NCBI GenBank assembly: GCA_938084885.1
Contig: CALKGG010000028.1
Span: 1-64,000 of the forward strand
Direction of reading: 5' to 3'
Source of the DNA: an uncultured Acidimicrobiales bacterium
GTDB taxonomy: Bacteria > Actinomycetota > Acidimicrobiia > Acidimicrobiales > SHLQ01
Length of the DNA stretch: 64,000 nucleotides
Below, piece by piece: positions 9,178 to 19,186 of this stretch. The translations under genes were made by a program, and so were the position numbers. The notes beneath the pieces are model-generated. The model searched no databases. It worked only from the letters and a program-made list of their open reading frames with translations, and was not told the DNA's origin. How positions within the stretch are numbered: the first letter of the stretch is position 1; each line of letters begins with the position of its first letter.

Positions 9178-10277
9178 GCATTCCCGTTGCCCGAACCCGA
9201 ATAGGTCAACTCCGCGAGCGGCTTGAAACCGCAGAGCTCGACGCTTTTGTCGTCACGAATGCAACCAACATTCGTTATCTCACCGGGTTCACCGGGAGCA
9301 ACGGCACCGTCGTGATTCGAGACTCGAGCGCCGTGCTCATCACCGACAACCGCTACGGAGAACGAGCAGCCGACGAACTTTCCTCGGCACGAGAACACAC
9401 TGGCCCAGAGGTCGAAGTCATCCTCGCTGCTGGCGCTGGCCACCAACACGTGGCCCGCCACGTCGCTGCGGCAAACGCCATTGGGCTCGAAGCCAACGAT
9501 CTGTCGTGGGCACAGGCCAACAACCTCCAAGAGCGCCTCGGTGCGGATCGGGTGCGACCAACCTCGGGCATTGTCGAAGCGCTCCGCGAGTTCAAGAGCG
9601 CAATCGAGATCGAACACATGGGTCAGGCCGCAGCGATTGCCGATGGTGCGCTCGCCGAAGTTCTGGCAGAGGGGCTTGCTGGACGCAGCGAACGCGAAAT
9701 CCAACGACACCTCGACCACACGGCCGCCACGCTGGGAGCAGATGGAGCAAGCTTCGACACCATTGTTGCCTCCGGACCCAACAGCTCGCGACCGCACCAT
9801 GAAGCCGGCGACCGGGTTGTCACTACCGGCGACCTGGTCATCATCGACTTCGGCGCAGAGGTGAGCGGCTACCGCTCCGACATGACCCGTACGTTCATCG
9901 TCGGGACGCCGACAGGCCAACAGCAGCGAATGCTCGACGCCGTCGAGGCCGCCCAAGCCGCCGGCGTTTCCGCTGTCGCAGCGGGCGCTGCGACCTCGAG
10001 CGTCGATGCGGCGTGTCGAGAAGTTCTCGCGACCTACGACCTCGAGCAGTACTTCATCCACGGCACTGGCCACGGTGTTGGTTTGGATATCCACGAAGCG
10101 CCGTCGGTGAGTGCAACCTCGACTGCTACGCTCGCCCCTGGCCACGTGATCACCGTCGAACCAGGCGTGTACATCTCCAGTGTCGGAGGCGTTCGCGTCG
10201 AGGACACGGTGGTGGTCACGAACGTCGGTGTCGAAACGCTGACCTGTAGCCCGAAGCAACCAGTGATCGCCGTCTAG
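9174..10277 (+). CDS. M24 family Xaa-Pro peptidase (PepQ/PepP-like)
   Basis: Cytoplasmic metallopeptidase that removes residues next to proline. The 367 residues comprise an N-terminal creatinase-type domain (about 1-135) and a C-terminal pita-bread domain. Metal ligands are visible as Asp in IIDFGAE and SDMTRTF, His in HGTGHGVGLDIHE, Glu in VEPGVYI and Glu in GGVRVEDT, so it should be active. The start overlaps the aroB stop (ATGA). The aroB-pepQ-efp-nusB order is conserved in actinobacteria. Exact substrate preference cannot be read from the sequence. Confidence 0.92.
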   Translation: MSIPVARTRIGQLRERLETAELDAFVVTNATNIRYLTGFTGSNGTVVIRDSSAVLITDNRYGERAADELSSAREHTGPEVEVILAAGAGHQHVARHVAAANAIGLEANDLSWAQANNLQERLGADRVRPTSGIVEALREFKSAIEIEHMGQAAAIADGALAEVLAEGLAGRSEREIQRHLDHTAATLGADGASFDTIVASGPNSSRPHHEAGDRVVTTGDLVIIDFGAEVSGYRSDMTRTFIVGTPTGQQQRMLDAVEAAQAAGVSAVAAGAATSSVDAACREVLATYDLEQYFIHGTGHGVGLDIHEAPSVSATSTATLAPGHVITVEPGVYISSVGGVRVEDTVVVTNVGVETLTCSPKQPVIAV

Positions 10278-10310
10278 CGCGTTACTGAGACTGAAGACCG
10301 AAGGAAACCC

Positions 10311-10874
10311 ATGCCGACTATCACCACGAACGATCTGAAGAACGGAATGCACCTCGACCTCGACGGCGACTTGGTGCAGGTCATGGCGTTCCAACACGTC
10401 AAGCCCGGAAAGGGCGGAGCGTTTGTTCGCAGCACGCTAAAGAACGTGCGCACTGGCTCGACCGTCGATCGAACCTTCCGCGCCGGCGAAAAGGTCGAAC
10501 GGGCAATGATCGACAAGCGCGACATGCAATACCTCTACAAAGACGGCACGGACTTTGTGTTCATGGATACCGAGACCTACGACCAGCGCAACGTGCCGCC
10601 GGCAACGTTGGGCGACGCTGCTGACTATTTGATCGAAGGTCGTTCGGCGAACGTGCTCTTGTACGGCGAGGAAATTGTGGGCACCGACTTGCCTCCATCG
10701 GTCGAGCTGGCCATTGCCCAGACCGAACCAGGTGTGCAAGGCGACCGTTCGTCAGGCGGAACGAAACCCGCCACGCTCGAAACCGGGAAGGCCATTCAGG
10801 TGCCGTTGTTTGTCAACATTGGTGATGTGGTCAAGGTCGATACCCGTTCTGGCGACTACCTGTCGCGGGTCTGA
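10311..10874 (+). CDS. efp: elongation factor P
   Basis: Binds ribosomes stalled on polyproline stretches and promotes peptide bond formation. It has the normal 187 residues with a KOW-like domain and two OB domains. The loop residue at position 34 is Lys in a PGKGG context, the residue that is beta-lysylated in E. coli. Actinobacteria with PGKG loops are thought to use it unmodified, and no epmA/epmB is in the window. AAGGAAA lies before ATG 10311. The Pro-rich proteins encoded nearby (DUF4388 protein, MltG) are plausible clients. Confidence 0.97.
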   Translation: MPTITTNDLKNGMHLDLDGDLVQVMAFQHVKPGKGGAFVRSTLKNVRTGSTVDRTFRAGEKVERAMIDKRDMQYLYKDGTDFVFMDTETYDQRNVPPATLGDAADYLIEGRSANVLLYGEEIVGTDLPPSVELAIAQTEPGVQGDRSSGGTKPATLETGKAIQVPLFVNIGDVVKVDTRSGDYLSRV

Positions 10875-10876
10875 TC

Positions 10877-11281
10877 GTGGACCCACTTCAGCTCTCTCGA
10901 CGCGAAGACCGCGAAACCTGTCTGGCGCTCCTCTACGAAGCCGATATGACGAGCGACTCGATTGCCGACGTGCTTGTTCGCAACCACGCCGACGAAGACG
11001 ACTACGGCACGTCGATCGTGGTGGGAGTCGACGCGCATCTCCACCAGATCGACGCGTTGATCGATGACGTGGCCGAAGATTGGACCGTGTCTCGAATGAG
11101 CGGGATCGATCGTTCGATTCTGCGCATGGGCGTGTGGGAACTCGTCCACAGCCCCGAGGTGCCAACAACGGCGGTTGTGTCCGAAGCTGTTGCGCTCGCC
11201 GAGGACTATTCGACCGAAAAGTCAGCACCGTTCATCAACGGCATTCTCGTCAAGCTTGCCTCGACCCAACGCATGAACTGA
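10877..11281 (+). CDS. nusB: transcription antitermination factor NusB
   Basis: RNA-binding partner of NusE/S10 in rRNA antitermination. The 134 residues are all helical in the NusB fold, with the characteristic RREDRETCLALLYEAD start and the late SAPFINGILVKLA helix. It begins at GTG 10877, two bases after the efp stop, so the pair is probably cotranscribed. This position directly before the pyr operon is also known from other actinobacteria. Confidence 0.94.
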   Translation: MDPLQLSRREDRETCLALLYEADMTSDSIADVLVRNHADEDDYGTSIVVGVDAHLHQIDALIDDVAEDWTVSRMSGIDRSILRMGVWELVHSPEVPTTAVVSEAVALAEDYSTEKSAPFINGILVKLASTQRMN

Positions 11282-11339
11282 TCGTGATACGCGCTGACGC
11301 TCCGTTGACCATCGGGCGCCCCTAGCCACCGGGATTGGA

Positions 11340-11858
11340 ATGGACGCTCGTTCGATCGCTGCGGTGTGTGATCAACTGACGACCACCGGCGGATTTCGGC
11401 TCGAACCCTGGCGCGAAGCCTGGGCCGGCACTCTCGTCGAGGCCTGGACCGACCCCGATATTGCTCGGTGGAATCCGGTGCCACCAGAACCATCGATCGA
11501 ACGTGCGTCGTCGTGGATTCTCAGCACCGCGTCCCAAAATGAAGCCAGTGTCGGGATCGATGTGGTGCTCGTCGACGACCACAGCGACACTCCAGCTGGT
11601 GAGATTGGTTTGCAGATCGACCCAGCCCAGGCAATTGCTGAGATTGGGTTCTGGCTCGCTCGGCCATTCCGCGGTCGGGGAATTGGACAAACCCTGCTCA
11701 GCAGCGCCGAAGAACTTGCCAAGGTTCTCGAGCTTCGTGGATTGATAGCTCTTGTCGATCCCGCCAACAACGCGGCCATCTCGGTGTGTGCAGCACGAGG
11801 CTGGGTCGAGGTTCCCACTCGAAGCCATCGTCGGGCCTGGGCGTATCGAGCAGCCTGA
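11340..11858 (+). CDS. GNAT family N-acetyltransferase
   Basis: Acetyl-CoA-dependent transferase of about 172 residues, closest in look to the RimJ/RimL group. The acetyl-CoA pyrophosphate loop RPFRGRGIGQTLL is near residue 108, followed by the N-N-AISVCAARGW segment near 140 that is typical of these proteins. The substrate is unknown. It stands alone between nusB and pyrR, 58 nt after nusB and 111 nt before pyrR. No clear ribosome binding site precedes ATG 11340. Confidence 0.82.
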   Translation: MDARSIAAVCDQLTTTGGFRLEPWREAWAGTLVEAWTDPDIARWNPVPPEPSIERASSWILSTASQNEASVGIDVVLVDDHSDTPAGEIGLQIDPAQAIAEIGFWLARPFRGRGIGQTLLSSAEELAKVLELRGLIALVDPANNAAISVCAARGWVEVPTRSHRRAWAYRAA

Positions 11859-11935
11859 CCAAAAACTTCCAAATTCCCGTCCCTCAGTGGCGCGACTTGC
11901 GTGGCAAACCACTACGGTGACTTTCGTTCGTGAAG

Positions 11936-11953
11936 CGGGTCCCGTGAGGCCCG
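11936..11953 (+). promoter_or_regulatory. PyrR-binding RNA hairpin in the pyr operon leader
   Basis: The transcript can form a six-pair stem (CGGGUC with GGCCCG) closed by the six-base loop CCGUGA. This fits the PyrR-binding consensus, which has a CNGNGA loop on a UC/GG closing stem inside UCCNGNGAGGY. The hairpin ends 7 nt before the GGAGG ribosome binding site of pyrR (11961-11965). No terminator hairpin follows, so PyrR-UMP would act by blocking translation initiation rather than by attenuation, as shown for Mycobacterium smegmatis. Match to the consensus is seen; function is inferred. A weak -10 (TACGGT, 11913-11918) lies just upstream. Confidence 0.8.
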
Positions 11954-11969
11954 TACGAATGGAGGAATT

Positions 11970-12581
11970 GTGGCAGACGCGGATCTTCGGCGAACCCGAG
12001 CGGTCGCCTTTGGACGAAGTGGGTTGAGCAGATTTGTTCCCCAGACCACCGTTCTCAACGCTGACGATGTGGCCCGCGCCCTCAAACGCATGGCTCACGA
12101 GATCATCGAAGCAAACAGCGGTCTCGACGATGTCATCATCATTGGTATGGAACGGGGCGGAGTCCCGATCGCCACCGCAATTGCGAGCGCACTCGAGTCG
12201 ATCGAAAACCACGCCATCGAGTTCGGGACGCTCGACGTGAGCTTCTACCGCGACGATATTTCCACCACATCGATCCTTCCCGAGGTCACAAAGATGCCCT
12301 ACTCGGTGACGAACAAGCACGTGGTCCTCTGCGACGACGTGCTCTTCACAGGCCGCACCGTCCGCGCTGCACTCGACGCCGTAACCGACTTTGGTCGACC
12401 GAAGAGCATCCAGCTTGCCGTGATGGTCGACCGAGGACATCGCGAACTGCCAATCCGGCCAGACTTCGTTGGAAAGAACCTCCCAACATCGCGAAGCGAA
12501 AGCGTCCGGGTATCGATCGACGGCGTCGAACTTGGCACGACCGAACGAATCGAATCGGGCACTCGAGAGAGCGATTCGTGA
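11970..12581 (+). CDS. pyrR: PyrR: pyr operon RNA-binding regulator / uracil phosphoribosyltransferase
   Basis: UMP-responsive RNA-binding repressor of pyrimidine genes with a PRTase fold. The 203 residues include an N-terminal extension of about 20 residues. The PRPP loop is at VVLCDDVLFTGRTVRAALDA (near residue 115), and RGG in GMERGGVPIA and MVDRGHRELPIRPDFVGKN are PyrR-specific. The GTG start at 11970 is set by GGAGG at 11961-11965. It heads an operon in which each gene through pyrD overlaps the one before by 1-4 nt. The RNA hairpin in front of it makes autoregulation of the whole operon likely. Confidence 0.95.
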   Translation: MADADLRRTRAVAFGRSGLSRFVPQTTVLNADDVARALKRMAHEIIEANSGLDDVIIIGMERGGVPIATAIASALESIENHAIEFGTLDVSFYRDDISTTSILPEVTKMPYSVTNKHVVLCDDVLFTGRTVRAALDAVTDFGRPKSIQLAVMVDRGHRELPIRPDFVGKNLPTSRSESVRVSIDGVELGTTERIESGTRESDS

Positions 12582-13498
12582 ACGACCTGCTCACCATTGA
12601 GGATCTCGGCGCCGACGGCATCAACGAGATCATGCTCACCGCCGACAGCATGGCCGAAGTCAGCGCTCGGCCCATCCCCAAAGTTCCCGCGCTACGTGGC
12701 AAGACCGTTGCGTCGATGTTCTTCGAAGACTCGACGAGAACGCGAACGTCGTTCGAAACCGCGGCCAAACGGCTGTCTGCCGATGTGCTCAACTTCAGCG
12801 CCTCATCATCGTCGGTTAACAAGGGCGAGTCCCTACGCGACACCGTCGAAACCATCGAAGCCATGGGCGTCGACGCCATCATTGTTCGGCATCGCTCCTC
12901 GGGTGCACCACGCCAAGTTGCCCAATGGGCCGAGGCGCCGGTGATCAACGCAGGCGATGGTTGGCACGCACACCCAACCCAGTCGCTTCTCGACGCCTAC
13001 ACAATCCGTGCCGAAGGCCGCGACTTCGAAGGGCTCAATATCGCCATCGTGGGCGACGTCTCCCATAGTCGGGTCGCCCGCAGCAACATCGAAGCCTTCT
13101 CGGTGCTCGGCGCCAACGTCACACTCGTCGCACCACCAACGCTGCTCCCGCCTCACGTCGAAGCACTCGGGGCAACGGTCTCGCACAGCCTCGACGCCGT
13201 GCTCGCCGAAACCGACGTGCTGTACCTGCTTCGAATGCAGCACGAACGCATGGACCAAGCGTTGGTGCCCTCGCTTGGTGAATATCACCGAACCTTCGGC
13301 CTGACCCCCGAACGGGCAAAGCAACTACCGTCGAACGCGTTGATCATGCACCCCGGCCCGATGAACCGAGGAATCGAGATCTCGCCCGAGGTCATCGATG
13401 ATCCTCGGGTTCGGGTGCTCAACCAGGTCGCGAATGGTGTGGTTGTACGAATGGCCGTCCTCTATTTGGTCGTTGGATCGAACGGAGGGGTCATATGA
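12578..13498 (+). CDS. pyrB: aspartate carbamoyltransferase catalytic chain
   Basis: Joins carbamoyl phosphate and aspartate to carbamoyl-aspartate. The 306 residues carry the carbamoyl-phosphate motif STRTRTSFE near residue 51, the HPTQSLLD motif near 130 and HPGPMNRG near 260. There is no pyrI. The GTG start overlaps the pyrR stop (GTGA) and the stop overlaps the pyrC ATG (ATGA). Actinobacterial PyrB can work as a trimer without regulatory subunits or associate with dihydroorotase; which applies here cannot be told. Confidence 0.96.
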   Translation: MNDLLTIEDLGADGINEIMLTADSMAEVSARPIPKVPALRGKTVASMFFEDSTRTRTSFETAAKRLSADVLNFSASSSSVNKGESLRDTVETIEAMGVDAIIVRHRSSGAPRQVAQWAEAPVINAGDGWHAHPTQSLLDAYTIRAEGRDFEGLNIAIVGDVSHSRVARSNIEAFSVLGANVTLVAPPTLLPPHVEALGATVSHSLDAVLAETDVLYLLRMQHERMDQALVPSLGEYHRTFGLTPERAKQLPSNALIMHPGPMNRGIEISPEVIDDPRVRVLNQVANGVVVRMAVLYLVVGSNGGVI

Positions 13499-14796
13499 GC
13501 ACGTTCCTCCACGGTGGGTCGATCGTCGGCCCGAACGGGGTCGAAACCGCCGACGTCTTGATCACCGGCAACTCGATCGTCGCAGTGGGAACGAACCTGC
13601 CGGTCCCTGCATCTGCTCGCACGATCGACAGCACCGGAATGGTCATACTTCCCGGTCTCGTCGACATTCATTCGCACCTTCGCGAACCAGGCAACGAAGA
13701 AGCCGAGACCATCCAAACCGGGGCCCGTGGTGCCGCGCTCGGCGGGTTTACTGCCGTTGTTGCAATGCCCAACACAAACCCGACGATCGATTCCCCCTCG
13801 GTTGTGCGCGATGTGCTCGCCCTCGCCGAGGGCGTGGCGTGCGAGGTGCTTCCGGCGGCCGCGATGACCGTTGGTCGAAAGGGCGAACTGCTCACCCCAA
13901 TGGGCGAACTCGCAGCAATGGGCGTGCGCATCTTCACCGACGACGGATCTGGCGTACAGAACCCGGCAATGATGCGCTCGATCATGGAATACGCCACAGG
14001 CCTTGAGGCAATCACCGACGGCGAACCCATCGTGCTCGCCCAGCATTGCGACGTGACGGCCCTGAGCGACCGTGGCCACATGCATGAAGGGGAGTGGTCG
14101 ACCCGGCTCGGTATGGCGGGCCAACCCGTCATTGCCGAAACGCTCATGATGCAGCGCGACGTTGCCCTCGCCGAACTAACCGGGGCACGAATCCACTTCC
14201 AACACGTGTCATCAGCCCATGGGGTCGAGATCATTCGGTCAGCCAAGGCATCGGGTTTGGCCGTCACCGCCGAAGCAACCACGCACCACTTCACGCTCAC
14301 CGATGCGGCATGCGCGGGATACGACCCGGTGTTCAAAGTGCACCCGCCACTGCGAACCAGCGACGATGTGGCAGCGATCCGCGAGGGGCTCGCCGACGGG
14401 ACGATCGACGCGATTGCGACCGATCATGCGCCGCACGAGCCACATACGAAAGAATTTTCCTTCGATCATGCACCGCCGGGAATGCTTGGCTTCGAAACAG
14501 CGCTCAGCCTTGCACTGCACGAGCTCGGCCTACCTCTTGAACGGATCGTCGAGTTGATGAGCGTACGACCCGCCGAAATCGCCGGCATTGGCGATAGGCA
14601 TGGACGCCTGATCGAAACGGGAAATCGGGCCAACCTGGCCATCGTCGACGTCGACGAAACGTGGACGGTGGCCGGCACTGCCATGGCGAGCAGAAGTCAG
14701 AACACCCCCTATGAGGGAAGAGAGCTGAAGGGCAAAGTGAAATACACGATCGTTGAAGGCGAGATCACTGTGGACCAAGGAGTAGCGACTCGATGA
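13495..14796 (+). CDS. pyrC: dihydroorotase
   Basis: Zinc amidohydrolase that cyclises carbamoyl-aspartate to dihydroorotate. The 433 residues fit the class I (multifunctional-type) enzymes. The metal motif reads DIHSHLREPG near residue 59, where most family members have DxHVHLREPG. AMPNTNP near 87, later His ligands, and ATDHAPH near 309 with the catalytic Asp are all present. It is linked by ATGA overlaps to pyrB upstream and carA downstream. Confidence 0.95.
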   Translation: MSTFLHGGSIVGPNGVETADVLITGNSIVAVGTNLPVPASARTIDSTGMVILPGLVDIHSHLREPGNEEAETIQTGARGAALGGFTAVVAMPNTNPTIDSPSVVRDVLALAEGVACEVLPAAAMTVGRKGELLTPMGELAAMGVRIFTDDGSGVQNPAMMRSIMEYATGLEAITDGEPIVLAQHCDVTALSDRGHMHEGEWSTRLGMAGQPVIAETLMMQRDVALAELTGARIHFQHVSSAHGVEIIRSAKASGLAVTAEATTHHFTLTDAACAGYDPVFKVHPPLRTSDDVAAIREGLADGTIDAIATDHAPHEPHTKEFSFDHAPPGMLGFETALSLALHELGLPLERIVELMSVRPAEIAGIGDRHGRLIETGNRANLAIVDVDETWTVAGTAMASRSQNTPYEGRELKGKVKYTIVEGEITVDQGVATR

Positions 14797-15896
14797 CCGG
14801 ACCAACACAAGCAGCACTCGTTCTCGCCGACGGGACCGTCTTTGAGGGCGAGGCATTCGGAGCGATCGCCGAAAATGGCGTGAGCAGCGGTGAGGTCGTG
14901 TTCAACACCGTCATGACCGGATACCAAGAGGTGATCACCGACCCCAGCTATGCCGGGCAGATCATCACCTTCACCTACCCCCACATTGGCAACTACGGAA
15001 CGAACGCCGTCGACCACGAGTCTCGGGCGTCGTTCTGTCGTGGCGTGATTATTCGCGACCCAGCCCGCCGGGCGAGCAACTACCGCAGCGAAGACGAGTT
15101 CTCGACATACCTGCTCGCCAACAACATCTCTGGCATTGCGGGCCTCGATACCCGTCGCCTCACCCGTCACATTCGTGACCTCGGAGCAATGCCTGGTGCC
15201 TTTGGCACCGCCGATGAAGCCACCCTCCTCGCTGCGGCAAAAGCCGAACCCGGAACCGACGGCATCGATCTCGTCTCGACGGTCACCTGCGCCGAGCCGT
15301 ACACGGTGAATGGTGACGGTCCTCGCACGATCGTCGCGCTCGACTTCGGTATCAAGACGTCGATCCTGACGCAGCTGAAACGTCTTGGCACGGTCGAGGT
15401 TGTGCCTGCGAGCACCACCGCAGCAGACATTCTCAGCCGGCATCCCGACGGAGTGTTTTTGTCGAACGGGCCCGGCGACCCCGAACCGCTCGGTTATATC
15501 CGCGAAACGATTTCCGAGCTGCTCGGTCAGGTCCCGATCTTTGGCATTTGCCTCGGCCATCAGCTGCTCGCAGCCACGCTTGGGGCAACCACCTACAAGC
15601 TGCCCTTCGGCCATCACGGCGGCAACCATCCAGTGATGCGGCTGCGGGACCGCAAGGTCGAGATCACCTCGCAGAACCACAACTTTGCGGTCGAAGAATC
15701 GTCGCTCGTCGGCGCCGAACTCACCCACATCAACCTGAACGACCACACCGTCCAAGGCCTCGCCTGCACCGACGTCGCCGCGTTCAGTGTCCAATACCAC
15801 CCAGAGGCGGGCCCCGGCCCGCACGACAGCCGCTATCTCTTCGATGACTTCGAAGCACTCATGGAGTCCACGAACTCCACGAACGGAGCGCTCTAA
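14793..15896 (+). CDS. carA: carbamoyl-phosphate synthase small (glutaminase) subunit
   Basis: Hydrolyses glutamine and channels ammonia to CarB. The 367 residues have the CarA-specific N-terminal half ([14 protein letters not shown]) followed by a class I glutamine amidotransferase domain. The nucleophile Cys is in [10 protein letters not shown] near residue 252, with SNGPGDPE near 225 and [10 protein letters not shown] near 335 completing the triad region. The start overlaps pyrC (ATGA) and the stop overlaps carB (TAATG). The product carbamoyl phosphate serves both pyrB here and argF at 62645. Confidence 0.97.
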   Translation: MTGPTQAALVLADGTVFEGEAFGAIAENGVSSGEVVFNTVMTGYQEVITDPSYAGQIITFTYPHIGNYGTNAVDHESRASFCRGVIIRDPARRASNYRSEDEFSTYLLANNISGIAGLDTRRLTRHIRDLGAMPGAFGTADEATLLAAAKAEPGTDGIDLVSTVTCAEPYTVNGDGPRTIVALDFGIKTSILTQLKRLGTVEVVPASTTAADILSRHPDGVFLSNGPGDPEPLGYIRETISELLGQVPIFGICLGHQLLAATLGATTYKLPFGHHGGNHPVMRLRDRKVEITSQNHNFAVEESSLVGAELTHINLNDHTVQGLACTDVAAFSVQYHPEAGPGPHDSRYLFDDFEALMESTNSTNGAL

Positions 15897-18800
15897 TGCC
15901 GAAACGCACAGACATTTCTTCGATCATGGTGATCGGCTCAGGCCCGATCGTCATTGGCCAGGCATGCGAGTTCGACTACTCGGGCACCCAAGCCTGTCGC
16001 ATCCTTCGAGACGAGGGATATCGCATCATCTTGGCGAACTCGAACCCCGCCACGATCATGACCGACCCGGACTTCGCCGACGCCACCTACATCGAGCCGC
16101 TCGACGTGGCGGTCCTTGAGGCAATCATTGCCAAAGAGAACCCCGACGCGCTCCTGCCGACCCTCGGCGGTCAAACAGCGCTAAACCTGGCCATGGAGCT
16201 CGAAGAGGCCGGCATCTTGGCCACATACGACGTTGAACTCATCGGCGCCGACGCCGAGGCCATCGACACTGCCGAGAACCGTGATTCGTTCAAGAAGGCC
16301 ATGATCGAAATCGGCCTCGATGTTCCAAAGTCGGGGATTGCCCACGACATGGAAACCGCCCGCACCATCGCCGGTGAACTCGGACTCCCCGTGATCATCC
16401 GCCCCGCCTACATCCTCGGCGGCAAAGGAACCGGCATTGCCGAGACCGCCGAAGAGTTTGAACATGTCGCGTCGTCGGGCATCACGGCAAGCCCTATTGG
16501 CGAGATCCTCATCGAGGAGTCGATCAAGGGATGGAAAGAATACGAACTTGAGGTCATGCGAGACCACAAGGACAACCAAGTCGTTGTCTGTTCTATCGAG
16601 AACATCGACCCAATGGGTGTGCACACCGGCGACTCGATAACCGTTGCCCCAGCCCAGACGCTGAGCGATGTGGAGCTGCAACAAATGCGCGACGCCGCGT
16701 TTGCGGTGATGCGCCGGGTCGGCGTGGAAACCGGCGGTTCGAATGTCCAGTTCGCCGTCGACCCGGCGACCGGCCGTCAAGTCGTCATCGAGATGAACCC
16801 CCGGGTGTCTCGCTCGTCGGCGTTGGCATCGAAGGCCACAGGCTTTCCAATCGCCAAGATCGCCGCCCGGTTGGCTGTTGGCTACACACTCGACGAGATC
16901 CCGAACGACATCACCAAGCAGACCCCGGCCAGCTTTGAACCAACCATCGATTACGTCGTTACCAAAGTGCCACGGTGGGCCTTTGAGAAATTCCCCGGCA
17001 CGTCGGGCATCCTCGGCACACAAATGCAATCTGTGGGCGAGGCCATGGCCATTGGACGGACATTCCCCGAGTCGTTGCAGAAGGGTTTGCGCAGCCTCGA
17101 ACTCGGCCGCGATGGGCTCAACGGCGACTCCGCTGAGGTCGCACTCGACGCGCTCAGCATGGACGAACTTATGGTCCAGGCAAACACCCCAACGCCCGAT
17201 CGCATCTTCAAGCTTGAAGCCTTGCTGCGTCGCGGCAAGACGGTCGACGAGGTGCATGAACTGACCAAGGTCGACCCCTGGTTCCTCGACCAGATGCTGC
17301 GGATCACCGAAGAGCGTGAGGCACTCGAAGGCGAGTCGATCGCGTCGATGACCACACGGGGTTGGAAGCGGGCCAAACAACTCGGGTTCTCCGATGCACA
17401 GCTTTCCTACCTGTGGTCGGTTCCCGTTTCCGAGGTGCGCACTGCACGCAAAGCCGCTGGAGTCGAGCCAACATACAAAACTGTCGACACCTGCGGTGCC
17501 GAGTTCGACGCCGAAACCCCCTATCACTACTCGACGTGGGAAGACACGACCGAGGTTCGTCCATCAGATCGCGAGAAGGTCATGATCCTTGGATCGGGCC
17601 CAAACCGGATCGGGCAGGGAATCGAGTTCGACTACTGCTGTGTGCATGCGAGTTTCGCGCTTTCCGATGCTGGTTATGAGACAATCATGGTCAACTGCAA
17701 CCCCGAGACCGTCTCGACCGACTACGACACAAGCGACCGGCTCTACTTCGAACCGCTCACGCTCGAAGACGTACACAACATCATCGAGGCCGAAAAGCCC
17801 ATGGGAATCGTTGTGTCGCTCGGGGGCCAGACGCCGCTAAAGCTGGCGAACGATCTTCCAGCCGAACTCGTTGTTGGCACGTCGCCAAAATCCATCGACC
17901 TCGCCGAGGACCGCGAACAATGGAACGCCCTGTGCGAACGGCTGGCCATCCCACAACCTCCCGGCGGCACCGCAACCACGACCGAACAAGCGCTCGAGAT
18001 CATCTCGGGTATTGGCTATCCCGCACTCGTGCGGCCGTCATATGTGCTCGGCGGTCGGGCGATGGAAATCGTCTATGACGACGCGGGCCTGCGCTCGGCA
18101 ATGGACCAGCTCGCAACGTTTGGTTCGCTCGGACGCGAGGGGGGCCTGTCGGCCGAACGCCCCGTGCTCATCGATCGATTCCTCGAAGACGCAATAGAAG
18201 TCGACGTCGACGCCATCCGTGATAGCTCAGGCAATTCGATGATCGGCGCCGTCATGGAACACGTCGAAGAAGCCGGCGTGCACTCCGGAGACAGCGCCTG
18301 TGTCATCCCCCCACCAACGCTTTCCGCCGCCGTCATTGCAACGCTTGAGCAACATGCGATCACGATTGCGAACGAGCTCGAAGTTGTTGGTCTAATCAAC
18401 GTGCAATTCGCCGTCAAGGACGAGCAGGTCTATGTCATCGAGGCAAACCCTCGGGCATCACGCACCGTGCCATTTGTCGCCAAGGCAACCGGAGTTCCGC
18501 TCGCCAAGATCGCAGCTCGAGTCATGCTTGGCGCCACGCTCGACGAGCTACGCACCGAAGGCCTCGTCAGAGAACCAATCACTGGACATGTGTCGGTAAA
18601 GGAAGCCGTGCTGCCCTTCAACCGGTTCCCCGACGCCGACCCGTTGCTCGGCCCCGAGATGCGGTCGACCGGCGAGGTCATGGGCATCGACTCGACGACC
18701 GGACGTGCCTTCACCAAGAGCCAAATGGCAGCTGGCGGCACGCTTCCAGAGTCGGGAACGGTCTTTTTCTCACTCGCCGACCGAGACAAGGCCGTGGGAA

Positions 18801-19186
18801 CAGAGGCTGCAAAACAGTTCGTCGAGCTGGGGTTCAGCATCGTTGCCACGCCCGGCACCGCAGACGTGTTCGAAGCCGCTGGTGTCAGCGTGCAACAACG
18901 GCTAAGCAAGCTCACCAACACGACCCAAACAGCACCGCCCGAAGGGCGAACAGCAGTCGACCTCATCGAAGCTGGCGAAATCGTGCTCGTCGTCAACAGC
19001 CCGGCCGGACGTGGCCCACGAGCCGACGGCGCATACATCCGGGCCGCTGCCGGCGCCCACAGCATCCCACTGCTCACCACCGGGTCTGCAGCGCGTGCAG
19101 CAGCCCGAGGCATGGCCGACTGGCTCGAGTCGCCGTTGAGCGTGAAATCATTGCAGGAGTACCACGCCAGCGGGGCATCCAGCTAA
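15896..19186 (+). CDS. carB: carbamoyl-phosphate synthase large subunit
   Basis: Makes carbamoyl phosphate from bicarbonate, ammonia and two ATP. It has 1096 residues, the full family length, with two homologous ATP-grasp halves. The first begins with [19 protein letters not shown]. The second begins near residue 564 with [21 protein letters not shown]-terminal MGS-like allosteric domain (about 960-1080, [14 protein letters not shown]) normally binds UMP/ornithine effectors. It overlaps carA and pyrD by 1 nt each. No frameshift is seen. Confidence 0.98.
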   Translation: MPKRTDISSIMVIGSGPIVIGQACEFDYSGTQACRILRDEGYRIILANSNPATIMTDPDFADATYIEPLDVAVLEAIIAKENPDALLPTLGGQTALNLAMELEEAGILATYDVELIGADAEAIDTAENRDSFKKAMIEIGLDVPKSGIAHDMETARTIAGELGLPVIIRPAYILGGKGTGIAETAEEFEHVASSGITASPIGEILIEESIKGWKEYELEVMRDHKDNQVVVCSIENIDPMGVHTGDSITVAPAQTLSDVELQQMRDAAFAVMRRVGVETGGSNVQFAVDPATGRQVVIEMNPRVSRSSALASKATGFPIAKIAARLAVGYTLDEIPNDITKQTPASFEPTIDYVVTKVPRWAFEKFPGTSGILGTQMQSVGEAMAIGRTFPESLQKGLRSLELGRDGLNGDSAEVALDALSMDELMVQANTPTPDRIFKLEALLRRGKTVDEVHELTKVDPWFLDQMLRITEEREALEGESIASMTTRGWKRAKQLGFSDAQLSYLWSVPVSEVRTARKAAGVEPTYKTVDTCGAEFDAETPYHYSTWEDTTEVRPSDREKVMILGSGPNRIGQGIEFDYCCVHASFALSDAGYETIMVNCNPETVSTDYDTSDRLYFEPLTLEDVHNIIEAEKPMGIVVSLGGQTPLKLANDLPAELVVGTSPKSIDLAEDREQWNALCERLAIPQPPGGTATTTEQALEIISGIGYPALVRPSYVLGGRAMEIVYDDAGLRSAMDQLATFGSLGREGGLSAERPVLIDRFLEDAIEVDVDAIRDSSGNSMIGAVMEHVEEAGVHSGDSACVIPPPTLSAAVIATLEQHAITIANELEVVGLINVQFAVKDEQVYVIEANPRASRTVPFVAKATGVPLAKIAARVMLGATLDELRTEGLVREPITGHVSVKEAVLPFNRFPDADPLLGPEMRSTGEVMGIDSTTGRAFTKSQMAAGGTLPESGTVFFSLADRDKAVGTEAAKQFVELGFSIVATPGTADVFEAAGVSVQQRLSKLTNTTQTAPPEGRTAVDLIEAGEIVLVVNSPAGRGPRADGAYIRAAAGAHSIPLLTTGSAARAAARGMADWLESPLSVKSLQEYHASGASS

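Noticed and set aside
8886-10397. 503-codon reverse-strand open frame opposite aroB and pepQ
   Set aside because: Spans three genes with intact motifs on the other strand; no recognisable domain.
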